A stretch of 8,604 nucleotides of DNA from Muribaculaceae bacterium (GCA_029056365.1 JAIDBM010000362.1:1-8604); one strand, 5' to 3'; numbered from the stretch's first letter, positions 1 to 6,597 are shown. Notes: generated from the letters alone by a model not told the origin. Program-made: numbers and translations.

Positions 1-43
1 ATGCGGTCTGTGCTGTTTTGTGTTGCCATAATTCAATGAGATT

Positions 44-72
44 AAAAAAAAGAGCATAGCCTCCGGCTCTGC
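44..72 (-). terminator. Intrinsic terminator of tRNA-Gln
   Basis: Read on the minus strand, GCAGAGCC and GGCTATGC form an 8-position stem with one G/A mismatch around a GGA loop, and the stem is followed by a T-rich run (TCTTTTTTT). It lies about 10 nt beyond the 3' end of the tRNA. The hairpin plus U-tract arrangement is seen directly; termination is inferred. I see nothing recognisable in bases 1-43. Confidence 0.8.
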
Positions 73-81
73 GCTTTTCAG

Positions 82-152
82 TAGTCTTACCAGGATTCGA
101 ACCTGGACAGACAGAACCAAAACCTGTAGTGCTACCATTACACCATAAGACT
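82..152 (-). tRNA. tRNA-Gln (anticodon UUG)
   Basis: The minus strand folds into a complete 71-nt cloverleaf. The 7-bp acceptor stem is AGTCTTA/TAAGACT, the D arm is GTG-TAATGGTAG-CAC, the anticodon stem is ACAGG/TCTGT (closing pair G-T) around loop TTTTGGT, and the T arm is CCAGG-TTCGAAT-CCTGG. The anticodon is the third to fifth loop base, TTG, which reads CAA (and CAG by wobble) and so specifies glutamine. The discriminator is A and no CCA is encoded, so the CCA end must be added after transcription. It is a single-gene unit with its own promoter and terminator. Confidence 0.95.
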
Positions 153-192
153 GACACTGTGCTCCGAGGTCATATTTACCCCAAAAGCACTG

Positions 193-224
193 CAAAGTTA
201 CACACTTTTTTCATTATAGCCAAA
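193..224 (-). promoter_or_regulatory. Promoter of tRNA-Gln (Bacteroidota type)
   Basis: On the minus strand a TTTG (-33 element, 221-224) is followed after exactly 20 nt by TAACTTTG (-7 element, 193-200). This matches the TTTG-N19-21-TAnnTTTG consensus of the primary sigma factor in Bacteroidota at every defined position. Transcription would begin near 187, giving a leader of about 35 nt before the tRNA. It is the best promoter match in the window. Confidence 0.8.
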
Positions 225-284
225 CAGAAAGGATAAAATTTGCTAAATTTCACCGATTATAGGCATGTATAGTTGTTTTTTTTG

Positions 285-292
285 TAAGTTTG
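285..292 (+). promoter_or_regulatory. -7 promoter element of ftnA
   Basis: TAAGTTTG matches the TAnnTTTG element exactly and lies 32 nt upstream of the ferritin start codon. I find no TTTG at the expected -33 distance (about 260-265), so the promoter may depend on an activator. Ferritin genes of Bacteroides are known to respond to oxygen and iron, but I cannot identify a regulator site here. Confidence 0.55.
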
Positions 293-324
293 CAAGTCAG
301 AAACCATAAAAAGCGAATATTATT

Positions 325-843
325 ATGATTACACCTAAAATTCAAGACGCCATCAATGCCCAGATCAATGCAGAATTCTGGTCGGCATATCTTTATCTGG
401 CCATGGCCATGCATTTCGAAGGCGAGGGCCATCATGGCATCGCCAACTGGTTCCGTATCCAGTTTAAGGAGGAACAGGCTCATGCCGAGATATTTATAAA
501 CTATCTTCTCTCAAGGGGCGGAAGAGTGGTTCTTGCTCCTATCGGTGAGGTTCCCCAGTCGTGGGAGTCGCCTCTGGCCGCATACGAGGCCACGCTTGCC
601 CATGAACAGAAGGTGACATCGCTGATAAACAATCTTTACGCGCTTGCCGAATCGGAACATGATTATGCAACCCGTGGTAAACTCGACTGGTTCGTGAGCG
701 AACAGGTTGAGGAGGAAGAGACTGCCCAGGGACTGATCGACCGTCTGAAACTGATTGGCGACAACGGACTGGCGCTCTATATGCTCGACCAGGAACTTGC
801 GTCCAGAGTGTATAATGTGCCGGCGCCTCTGGCGAATGCCTGA
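325..843 (+). CDS. ftnA: Bacterial ferritin, non-haem (FtnA)
   Basis: This 172-residue protein is a cytosolic ferritin. Such proteins form 24-subunit shells that oxidise Fe(II) at a di-iron centre and store it as a ferric mineral, limiting iron-driven oxidative damage. The ferroxidase ligands occur at the same positions as in E. coli FtnA: Glu17, Tyr24, Glu50, His53, Glu94, and Glu126-Gln127 followed by Glu129-Glu130. The motif EEQAHAE at 49-55 is typical, and the length is normal for the family. The ATG at 325 follows an A-rich leader (AAAAAGCGAATATTATT) without a Shine-Dalgarno sequence. The gene stands alone between a divergent tRNA and a strong terminator. It is not a bacterioferritin: no haem-ligand methionine context or bacterioferritin-like start is seen. 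Confidence in the family is very high. Confidence 0.96.
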   Translation: MITPKIQDAINAQINAEFWSAYLYLAMAMHFEGEGHHGIANWFRIQFKEEQAHAEIFINYLLSRGGRVVLAPIGEVPQSWESPLAAYEATLAHEQKVTSLINNLYALAESEHDYATRGKLDWFVSEQVEEEETAQGLIDRLKLIGDNGLALYMLDQELASRVYNVPAPLANA

Positions 844-855
844 TCTACAATGCAC

Positions 856-903
856 ATCACAACAAAAGCGGGCATCCGGCCGGATGCCCGCTTTTGTTGT
901 GAT
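856..903. terminator. Bidirectional terminator, 48-base perfect palindrome
   Basis: Bases 856-879 are the exact reverse complement of 880-903, giving 24-bp arms with no spacer. The core GCGGGCATCCGG is flanked by AACAAAA on the left and TTTTGTT on the right, so RNA from either strand would form a GC-rich hairpin followed by a U-rich tail. It begins 13 nt after the ftnA stop and ends 30 nt before the deoC stop on the other strand, which fits a shared terminator for two converging units. Confidence 0.88.
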
Positions 904-908
904 ATGGA

Positions 909-927
909 ATTCCGGTCGGGCCGGAAT
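909..927. repeat. Small inverted repeat next to the deoC 3' end
   Basis: ATTCCGG (909-915) and CCGGAAT (921-927) are exact inverted copies around a 5-nt loop. The element lies between the deoC stop codon and the 48-base palindrome, so a deoC transcript would carry two hairpins in series. It lacks its own U tract. A role in 3'-end stability is inference only. Confidence 0.4.
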
Positions 928-932
928 CGGAA

Positions 933-1817
933 TCAGAAGAATTTTGTTTCTTCGCCGAGGATGCTGCTGAGAAGATTGTTGGCCAGACGGCTTGCGCCGA
1001 GACGGAAATATTCGTTTGTAAGCCATTTTTCGCCGAGCACAGCCTTTATGATGGTGTAGTATTTTACGGCGTCTTCGGTGGTGGCCACACCGCCTGCGGC
1101 CTTGAATCCGATCATGGTGCCGGTGGCCTCATGATACTCCTTTATGGCCTGCGCCATCACATAAGTAGCTTCCAGACTGGCGCCGGGGTATTCTTTGCCG
1201 GTAGAAGTCTTCAGGAAGTCGGCTCCGGAGTACATCGACAGAATCGATGCGGCCTTGATGTTGGCAGCCGTCTTCAGCGCTCCGGTTTCAAGAATTACTT
1301 TCAGACGCGCGTCGCGGCATGCGGCCTTCTGTTCTGCAATCTCGTCGCATACTTCCTCATAGTCGCCATCGAGGAAATTGCCCACATTGAGCACTATGTC
1401 GATTTCGTCGGCGCCTCCGTCTACGGCGAGAGCGGTCTCGGCCACTTTCACCTCTGAGAATGTCTGCGACGACGGGAAGCCTCCCGACACGCAGGCTATG
1501 TCCACATCGCTGACATCAAGCACGGTGCGTACAATCTGTGCGAAATTCGGATAAACACATATCGCGGCCACGTTTTTCAGTTCCGGGTGTTCTTCATCGA
1601 AAGCGTTTACCCGTTCGGTGAACTCGGCTACCGACCGCGGGGAGTCGGTGGCTTTGAGAGTGGTCAGGTCGATGGTGTTGAACAGGAATTTCCATACTTC
1701 CTGATTGTTGTTCTCATCGAAATGTTCCTCAAGAATTTTCGCTACTTCGGCAGATACTTTCACGTCATCTTCGATCACCTGGCTTTTGGCCACGGTGTCA
1801 TGATATTTGTCGCTCAT
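933..1817 (-). CDS. deoC: Deoxyribose-phosphate aldolase (DeoC)
   Basis: This 294-residue protein is a class I aldolase that splits 2-deoxy-D-ribose 5-phosphate into glyceraldehyde 3-phosphate and acetaldehyde, the last step of deoxynucleoside breakdown in the cytosol. The TIM-barrel signatures are clear: EIDIVLNVG at 138-146 with the proton-relay Asp140, FLKTSTG at 201-207 with the Schiff-base Lys203, and GFKAAGG at 237-243 with the second active-site Lys239. It has about 35 more residues than E. coli DeoC, mostly an acidic N-terminal section (1-45); to my knowledge this is usual in Bacteroidales. It starts 29 nt after the stop of the MazG-like gene on the same strand, with no promoter motif in the gap, so the two are probably one transcript ending at the palindromic terminator. 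Confidence 0.97.
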   Translation of the reverse strand: MSDKYHDTVAKSQVIEDDVKVSAEVAKILEEHFDENNNQEVWKFLFNTIDLTTLKATDSPRSVAEFTERVNAFDEEHPELKNVAAICVYPNFAQIVRTVLDVSDVDIACVSGGFPSSQTFSEVKVAETALAVDGGADEIDIVLNVGNFLDGDYEEVCDEIAEQKAACRDARLKVILETGALKTAANIKAASILSMYSGADFLKTSTGKEYPGASLEATYVMAQAIKEYHEATGTMIGFKAAGGVATTEDAVKYYTIIKAVLGEKWLTNEYFRLGASRLANNLLSSILGEETKFF

Positions 1818-1846
1818 CAGTATTGTATTTTATGGTTATGTTATAT

Positions 1847-2182
1847 TTAAAGGAATCTACTGTTGTCTCTAACGTTTTTTTTGTAGAGATTGTTCCTGAA
1901 CGCCTCCTCGAGACTGATGCCGGTCTGGTTGGCCAGAGCGCACAGCACCCATAGCACATCGGCCATTTCATCGGCCAGGGCGGAGTCGGAGATACGGTCG
2001 GAATTTTTTGCCCGCTGGTCGCCGAAACGGCGGGCCATCACCGATGCCACTTCTCCGCATTCTTCAGCCAGAATCGCTGTGTTGGTCAGCGGCGAGAAGT
2101 ATCCGGCGCCTGTTGCGGATATCCATTGGTCTACGATACGCTGTATTTCTCCCAGCCCGAGTGTATGTTCGGAATTATTCAT
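1847..2182 (-). CDS. MazG-like nucleotide pyrophosphohydrolase
   Basis: This 111-residue all-alpha protein belongs to the MazG/RS21-C6-like NTP pyrophosphatase superfamily, which hydrolyses (d)NTPs to (d)NMP and pyrophosphate and so removes unwanted nucleotides. The Mg-binding pattern is visible: Glu40, Glu41 and Glu44 (AEECGE) on one helix, and Glu72 and Asp75 (DEMAD) on the next. The C-terminal NLYKKNVRDNSRF is a common ending in this group. It is a single-domain, short form, unlike the two-domain E. coli MazG. The substrate cannot be read from sequence. It is upstream of deoC with a 29-nt gap and probably co-transcribed. As I recall, in Bacteroides the same pair follows a D-aminoacyl-tRNA deacylase gene (dtd), which is absent here. 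Confidence 0.9.
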   Translation of the reverse strand: MNNSEHTLGLGEIQRIVDQWISATGAGYFSPLTNTAILAEECGEVASVMARRFGDQRAKNSDRISDSALADEMADVLWVLCALANQTGISLEEAFRNNLYKKNVRDNSRFL

Positions 2183-2186
2183 ATTA

Positions 2187-2194
2187 CAAAACTA
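2187..2194 (-). promoter_or_regulatory. -7 element very close to the MazG-like start
   Basis: On the minus strand TAGTTTTG matches TAnnTTTG, but it ends only 4 nt before the ATG at 2182. Initiation would then fall on or next to the start codon and give a nearly leaderless mRNA. No TTTG is seen at -33. The match could be coincidental in this AT-rich gap. Confidence 0.35.
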
Positions 2195-2255
2195 CAAAAT
2201 AATTTGCAGATTACACTCCTTTACTGGTTCAAATTTCATATTCTTGGCGTTTGCT

Positions 2256-2287
2256 ATTGCATATCGGAATGGAAAATTGTACTTTTG
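2256..2287 (+). promoter_or_regulatory. Promoter of the AraC-family gene
   Basis: ATTG (2256-2259; one mismatch to the -33 TTTG) is followed after 20 nt by TACTTTTG (2280-2287), an exact -7 match. Initiation near 2293 would give a leader of about 20 nt. It faces away from the promoter of the MazG-like gene in the same 131-bp gap. Confidence 0.6.
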
Positions 2288-2313
2288 TGCCATAAAATTA
2301 TCCGAAACAAGAA

Positions 2314-3228
2314 ATGGACACGCTTGTAAAGTACGAAGATATAGTTGAACTCATGAGCAAGGCGCCTGATTTCGGCCAGATCCCCGGTGCTTATGCGGTG
2401 GCGCGTATCGGCGATGAACCATCGGACTGCATGCAGCGGAGTTACCGGCCGGCGCAAACCGAGGGTATGGCCATAATGCTGGTGCTCTCAGGCTCTGTAG
2501 ACATTGAAGTGAACATGACCGATTACCATATCGGGAGCGACTCGCTGCTTATAGTGCCTCCGCGCACTCTGGTGCAGGTTCATTCCAACGAAGACACAGA
2601 GAATGCGGCTGAACTGTATATGCTGTTCATGTCGCCTAATTTTCTGCATGAAATCAACATAAACTATGCTGCGCTGAGCATGCCGGTGCCGTTCGAGAAA
2701 CCATCGCCGGTGCGCCCGCTGAAGCCGGAGCAGACGGTGCTGATGTCGCGTTATTTCCGTCTTTTGACCGAGGTTACGCGAAATCAGGCCAACCTTCGCC
2801 TCGACACCAACATAGCGTCGAGCCTTGTGTCGGCTATGATTTACCAGGTGGCGCAGTTCTGTTATAAGGAGCTGGCCGACAACAGTCCGCGGGCGGAAAC
2901 CGCCGGTAACCGTCCGAGCAACTATGTCAACGAGTTTATCCGCCTGCTGCAGCTGCATTACATGAACGAGCGGTCGGTAACATTTTATGCCGACAAACTG
3001 TTCATCTCGCCCAAGTATCTGTCGTTGCTTGTCAAGAAGGCCACCGGGCGCTCGGCATCGCGGTGGATCGACGACCGTGTGGTGATGGAGGCGCGTAACC
3101 TGCTGAGATATTCCGGCAAAAACATACAGCAGGTAGCATACATGCTGAATTTCAGCAATCAGTCGGCGTTCGGAAAATATTTCAAACACCTAACCGGAAT
3201 GTCGCCCACCGAATATCAGAAGGGTTAG
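2314..3228 (+). CDS. AraC/XylS-family transcriptional regulator
   Basis: This is a 304-residue two-domain regulator. The C-terminal third (about 205-304) is an AraC-type DNA-binding domain: the first helix-turn-helix spans about 221-242 (FYADKLFISPKYLSLLVKK) and the second about 270-292 (IQQVAYMLNFSNQSAFGKYF), ending in the family hallmark HLTGMSPTEYQ. The N-terminal part (about 20-115) looks like the cupin-type sensor domain of the family, with SGSVDIEV and a VPPRTLVQV strand near 81-89. The ligand is unknown. It is transcribed away from the MazG-like/deoC pair, a layout often seen when a regulator controls its divergent neighbours, but no operator repeat proves this. Its stop overlaps the stop of the converging aminotransferase gene. 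No signal peptide or membrane segment is present. Confidence 0.93.
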   Translation: MDTLVKYEDIVELMSKAPDFGQIPGAYAVARIGDEPSDCMQRSYRPAQTEGMAIMLVLSGSVDIEVNMTDYHIGSDSLLIVPPRTLVQVHSNEDTENAAELYMLFMSPNFLHEININYAALSMPVPFEKPSPVRPLKPEQTVLMSRYFRLLTEVTRNQANLRLDTNIASSLVSAMIYQVAQFCYKELADNSPRAETAGNRPSNYVNEFIRLLQLHYMNERSVTFYADKLFISPKYLSLLVKKATGRSASRWIDDRVVMEARNLLRYSGKNIQQVAYMLNFSNQSAFGKYFKHLTGMSPTEYQKG

Positions 3229-4436
3229 CAGGCCTTTCTCCGGTCGGGGTCGTTATATGCTTCAAGCGCTTTGGCAAGCACTGTCATGGCCTTGGCCAGT
3301 TCTTCTTTTTTGAGCACATAGGCCATGCGCACTTCATTGCGGCCCATTCCGGGGGTGGTGTAGAATCCTGATGCCGGAGCCATGAAAATGGTCTGGCCTT
3401 CATATTCGAATTCCTCAAGGCACCAGCGGCAGAATTTGTCGGCATCGTCAACAGGCAGGCTCACCACAGTGTAGAACGCACCCATGGGAATAGGTGAGTA
3501 GCATCCGGGAATCTTGTTTATCTGGTCGATCATGAACTTGCGCCGTTCGACATACTCGTTGTATGTGGCGAGCATATATTCGGGAGACGCATCAATCGAG
3601 GCTTCGGCCACAAGCTGGCCGAGAAGGGGCGGACTCAGGCGGGCCTGGCAGAACTTCATCACATTCTTCTTAAGCTCCTTGTGCTTGGTGATGAGCGCTC
3701 CTATACGTATGCCGCATTCGTTGTAACGTTTCGATACAGAGTCGATGAGAACCACATTTTCCTCGATGCCGGGCAGGTGGAAGGCCGAGATGTACGGGGC
3801 GCCGGTGTAACAGAATTCGCGGTATACTTCATCGGAAAACAGAAACAGGTCGTGTTTCTTAACCATATCTCGTATCTGCAACATCTCTTTCATCGTATAA
3901 AGATATCCGGTGGGATTGTTCGGATTGCAGATGAGAATGCCTTTTGTGCGGGGTGTGATGAGTTTTTCGAACTCCTCGACAGGAGGCAGTTCGAAACCGT
4001 TCTCTATGCTTGAGGGCACAGTTACTATTTTGGCACCGGCCGAGATGGCGAACGCCATATAGTTGGCATAGGCCGGCTCGGGCACAATGATTTCATCGCC
4101 GGGGTCGAGACACGCCATAAATGCGAAAAGCACAGCCTCCGAGCCTCCGGTGGTAACGATTATATCATCGACATCCACATCGATATTGAAACGTTTGTAG
4201 TACTCGCGCAGCTTCACGCGCAGCGAAAGCAAACCTTCCGATGGGCTGTATTCAAGCACTTTGCGGTCGATGTTCCGCAACGCTTCGAATGCTTCCGGAG
4301 GAGTGGGCACATCAGGCTGGCCGATATTGAGACGGTATACTTTCACTCCGCGTTCCATGGCCTTGTTGGCCAGGGGCACAAGGCGGCGTATTGGCGAGCC
4401 TGGCATAATCTCGCCGCGTTCTGATACTTGTGGCAT
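3225..4436 (-). CDS. PLP-dependent aminotransferase, class I/II
   Basis: This 403-residue fold-type I aminotransferase moves an amino group between an amino acid and a 2-oxo acid using pyridoxal phosphate in the cytosol. Visible signatures are NIGQPDVPTP (37-46), the phosphate-side TTGGSEA (95-101), NPNNPTG with Asn174 (171-177), SDEVY with Asp202 that pairs with the pyridine nitrogen (201-205), and the Schiff-base Lys237 in SVSKRY. A late Arg in NEVRMAYV is the likely carboxylate anchor. It resembles aspartate-aminotransferase-like proteins, but the donor cannot be set from sequence. The frame stays open upstream to 4595, but I prefer the ATG at 4436: it follows an A-rich leader, the family homology begins just inside it, and the promoter lies between the two candidate starts. 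The 3' end overlaps the AraC-family gene by 4 bases. Confidence 0.93.
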   Translation of the reverse strand: MPQVSERGEIMPGSPIRRLVPLANKAMERGVKVYRLNIGQPDVPTPPEAFEALRNIDRKVLEYSPSEGLLSLRVKLREYYKRFNIDVDVDDIIVTTGGSEAVLFAFMACLDPGDEIIVPEPAYANYMAFAISAGAKIVTVPSSIENGFELPPVEEFEKLITPRTKGILICNPNNPTGYLYTMKEMLQIRDMVKKHDLFLFSDEVYREFCYTGAPYISAFHLPGIEENVVLIDSVSKRYNECGIRIGALITKHKELKKNVMKFCQARLSPPLLGQLVAEASIDASPEYMLATYNEYVERRKFMIDQINKIPGCYSPIPMGAFYTVVSLPVDDADKFCRWCLEEFEYEGQTIFMAPASGFYTTPGMGRNEVRMAYVLKKEELAKAMTVLAKALEAYNDPDRRKAC

Positions 4437-4531
4437 GGTTTTGTTGTTATTATAAAGCGAACCTGCTTGGTTCCGCATTCGTTGTCCTTTCCAGTATAAA
4501 CAAATGCGACACGTGTTTTGCTTACAGGCCG

Positions 4532-4563
4532 CAAAGTTAGTAAAAGTAATCAGAGCACGCAAG
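4532..4563 (-). promoter_or_regulatory. Promoter of the aminotransferase gene
   Basis: On the minus strand CTTG (4560-4563; one mismatch to TTTG) is followed after 20 nt by TAACTTTG (4532-4539), an exact -7 match. Initiation near 4526 gives a leader of about 90 nt before the ATG at 4436, and rules out translation from the far upstream ATG at 4595. Confidence 0.65.
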
Positions 4564-4631
4564 TCTGCGCTATATGTTATGTCGCTGTAATGCAAAGCTT
4601 ATGAAAATTTAAAAAACAAAAGAACAGAGTA

Positions 4632-4657
4632 TTGCAAATTTTTTTGTACTTTTGCAA
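4632..4657 (+). promoter_or_regulatory. pfkA -7 element inside an inverted repeat
   Basis: TACTTTTG at 4647-4654 is an exact -7 match, placing initiation near 4660 and the leader at about 18 nt. TTGCAAA (4632-4638) and TTTGCAA (4651-4657) are exact inverted copies 12 nt apart, the right arm overlapping the -7 element. No -33 TTTG is present at the expected distance. A regulator bound to the repeat could control pfkA, but the repeat is AT-rich and could be chance. Confidence 0.5.
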
Positions 4658-4677
4658 CTTAACTAAATAATAAAGTC

Positions 4678-5658
4678 ATGGCAGAAATTAAATGTGTAGG
4701 TATACTTACCTCGGGAGGAGACGCTCCGGGCATGAACGCCGCCATACGCGCCGTAACCCGTGCGGCTATTTTCGGAGGTCTTAAGGTAAAAGGCATCTAT
4801 CGCGGATATCGCGGACTGATTACCGATGAAATCGTTGATTTCAGAACACAGAATGTTTCGAACATCATACAGCAGGGAGGCACAATTCTTAAAACAGCCC
4901 GCTGCAAGGAATTCACAACCCCTGAAGGGCGCCGTCTGGCATACGACGTGCTTGTACGCCACGGAATCGATGCGCTTGTGGTTATAGGAGGCGACGGTTC
5001 GCTCACCGGAGCGCGTATATTCGCCAATGAATTCAATTTCCCTATAATCGGCCTGCCCGGAACAATCGACAACGACCTCTACGGAACCGATACCACTATC
5101 GGATATGACACAGCCCTGAATACCATCATGGAATGTGTCGACAAAATCCGCGACACCGCCACGAGTCACGAACGTCTGTTCTTCATAGAGGTTATGGGCC
5201 GCGATGCCGGATTCCTCGCCCTCAACGGCGCGATAGCTTCAGGTGCCGAGGCAGCGATTATCCCGGAAATATCAACCGAAGTCGACCAGCTGGCCGAGCT
5301 TATCCAGAACGGCTTCCGCAAGAGCAAGAACTCATCGATAGTACTTGTGGCGGAAAGTCCCGTCACCGGCGGAGCAATGGGGCTTGCCGAACGTGTAAAG
5401 AACGAATACCCAGGCTACGATGTGCGTGTGTCGATACTCGGCCACCTGCAGCGCGGCGGTTCGCCTACAGCCCACGACCGCATTCTGGCATCGCGTATGG
5501 GTGCCGCTGCAATCGATGCTCTGCTCGAAGACCAGCGAAATGTGATGATAGGCATTAAGAACGATGAAATTGTTTATGTGCCGTTCTCAAAGGCTATCAA
5601 GAACGACAAACCCATAAACCGCGAACTTCTCAACACCCTTCGACGTCTTTCGATTTGA
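4678..5658 (+). CDS. pfkA: ATP-dependent 6-phosphofructokinase
   Basis: This 326-residue cytosolic enzyme phosphorylates fructose 6-phosphate to fructose 1,6-bisphosphate, the committing step of glycolysis. Group A PFK motifs occur in order: GGDAPGMN (13-20), GGDGS (104-108), PGTIDND (127-133) with catalytic Asp131 and Asp133, MGRDAGFLA (173-181), and HLQRGGSP near the C-terminus with its substrate-binding His and Arg. Gly107 in GGDGS and Gly128 in PGTIDND are the residues of ATP-using enzymes; pyrophosphate-using PFKs carry Asp and Lys there. Arg24 and Arg28 correspond to effector-site arginines of E. coli PfkA, so allosteric control is possible. Length is close to E. coli PfkA (320). The stop codon TGA overlaps the TTG start of xerD, which suggests translational coupling. 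Confidence 0.97.
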   Translation: MAEIKCVGILTSGGDAPGMNAAIRAVTRAAIFGGLKVKGIYRGYRGLITDEIVDFRTQNVSNIIQQGGTILKTARCKEFTTPEGRRLAYDVLVRHGIDALVVIGGDGSLTGARIFANEFNFPIIGLPGTIDNDLYGTDTTIGYDTALNTIMECVDKIRDTATSHERLFFIEVMGRDAGFLALNGAIASGAEAAIIPEISTEVDQLAELIQNGFRKSKNSSIVLVAESPVTGGAMGLAERVKNEYPGYDVRVSILGHLQRGGSPTAHDRILASRMGAAAIDALLEDQRNVMIGIKNDEIVYVPFSKAIKNDKPINRELLNTLRRLSI

Positions 5659-6581
5659 ATATCCCGGATTCGTTCAGGCGCCTGCGCTCCGGCTATGAGG
5701 CATATCTGCTGCTGGAGCGCGGCATGAGCGCCAATACCCGCGATGCATACATGCGCGATGCCGACCGGCTGAGCCAGTTCCTTGACTCGGCCGGCATATC
5801 GGTGACCGGAGCCGAAGCCTCGGACCTCGAGCTGTTTGTATCCGATTTGCACGACCTCGGCATAGCGCCCCGTTCCCAGGCACGCATCATATCGGGCATG
5901 AAATCGCTGTATCGATTCCTGCACATCGAAGGTGAGGTGGACATCGACCCGACGCTTCTGATTGACGGTCCGAAACTCGGCCGATATCTGCCCGATGTGC
6001 TGAGTGTGGAGGAAATCAACGATATGGTCGAGGCCGTTGACCTTAACCGTCCCGAGGGGCCGCGCAACCGCGCTATAATTGAGACCCTCTACGGCTGCGG
6101 CCTGCGGGTGAGCGAGTTGTGCAACCTTGAAATAGGCCGCATCGACTTTGACGAGGGTATTCTGTCGGTAACAGGCAAAGGCTCCAAAGAACGCTTTGTG
6201 CCGATGTCCGATGAATCGATACGCTGGATAGCCGAATACAATCCGTGGCGTTCGAAGCTGCTGGTGAAACGAGGCGAGGAACCCTTCCTTTTCCTGAACC
6301 GGCGCGGGCACAGACTCACCCGGGTTATGGTGTTCTATATCGTGCGCGAGCTTGCAGCGCTGGCCGGAATCAAAAAAAAAATATCGCCACATACGCTGCG
6401 GCACTCATTTGCCACACACCTGCTTGAAGGCGGAGCCAATCTCAGGGCCATACAGCAGATGCTCGGCCACGAAAGCATCGCCACCACCGAGATTTATCTT
6501 CATATCGACAACACACGTCTGAGAGAAGAAATTCTGATGTATCATCCGCGTAACATTCATTATCGAACTGGCTCTAAGTGA
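5655..6581 (+). CDS. xerD: Tyrosine recombinase XerD (chromosome dimer resolution)
   Basis: This 308-residue protein is a tyrosine site-specific recombinase of the XerC/XerD group, which with a partner resolves chromosome dimers at dif under FtsK control. An N-terminal core-binding SAM-like domain spans about 8-95 (ERGMSANTRDAYMRD at 21-35) and the catalytic domain about 110-298. All catalytic residues are present: Arg151 (GLRVSEL), Lys175 (GKGSKER), His246 and Arg249 (SPHTLRHSFATHLL), His272 (LGHESI) and nucleophile Tyr281 (TTEIYLH). The TTG at 5655 is the best start, because it gives the family's normal N-terminus and no in-frame ATG occurs before residue 24, inside the first domain. It overlaps the pfkA stop by 4 bases. 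An A10 tract lies just before the His246 motif. XerD rather than XerC is the likelier label, but XerC cannot be excluded. Confidence 0.93.
   Translation: MNIPDSFRRLRSGYEAYLLLERGMSANTRDAYMRDADRLSQFLDSAGISVTGAEASDLELFVSDLHDLGIAPRSQARIISGMKSLYRFLHIEGEVDIDPTLLIDGPKLGRYLPDVLSVEEINDMVEAVDLNRPEGPRNRAIIETLYGCGLRVSELCNLEIGRIDFDEGILSVTGKGSKERFVPMSDESIRWIAEYNPWRSKLLVKRGEEPFLFLNRRGHRLTRVMVFYIVRELAALAGIKKKISPHTLRHSFATHLLEGGANLRAIQQMLGHESIATTEIYLHIDNTRLREEILMYHPRNIHYRTGSK
6372..6381 (+). repeat. A10 homopolymer inside xerD
   Basis: Ten consecutive adenines encode three lysines and the first base of an isoleucine codon (residues 240-243, GIKKKIS), just upstream of the catalytic His246/Arg249 motif. Such tracts can slip during transcription or replication. 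The reading frame in this sequence is intact. Confidence 0.9.
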
Positions 6582-6597
6582 ACACAATCTGAACACA
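6579..6597 (+). repeat. Short tandem direct repeat at the xerD 3' end
   Basis: TGAACACA occurs at 6579-6586 and again at 6590-6597, a period of 11 bp, and the first copy includes the xerD stop codon. No function is evident. The remaining gap to the next gene (to 6626) has no -7 promoter match. Confidence 0.5.

Noticed and set aside
82..152. tRNA-Gln as an attachment site for an integrated element
   Set aside because: No duplicate of the tRNA 3' end and no integrase beside it are present in the window.
511..1026. 171-codon open frame on the minus strand across ftnA, the palindrome and the deoC end
   Set aside because: It crosses a strong terminator and two confident genes in other frames; its composition is Arg-rich and unlike any recognised protein.
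2488..3189. 233-codon open frame on the minus strand opposite the AraC-family gene
   Set aside because: It is antisense to a confident gene and has the biased His/Arg/Gln-rich content typical of a shadow frame.
4437..4531. Riboswitch in the roughly 90-nt aminotransferase leader
   Set aside because: I recognise no conserved riboswitch core or terminator-antiterminator arrangement in this leader.
4437..4595. N-terminal extension of the aminotransferase by 53 residues to an ATG at 4595
   Set aside because: The predicted promoter (4532-4563) lies downstream of that ATG, the added residues have no family similarity, and the ATG at 4436 has a normal A-rich leader.
5574..6404. 276-codon open frame on the minus strand opposite xerD
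   Set aside because: It lies wholly antisense to a complete, motif-rich recombinase gene, resembles no family I know, and has no promoter or leader of its own; GC-rich codon shadowing explains it.
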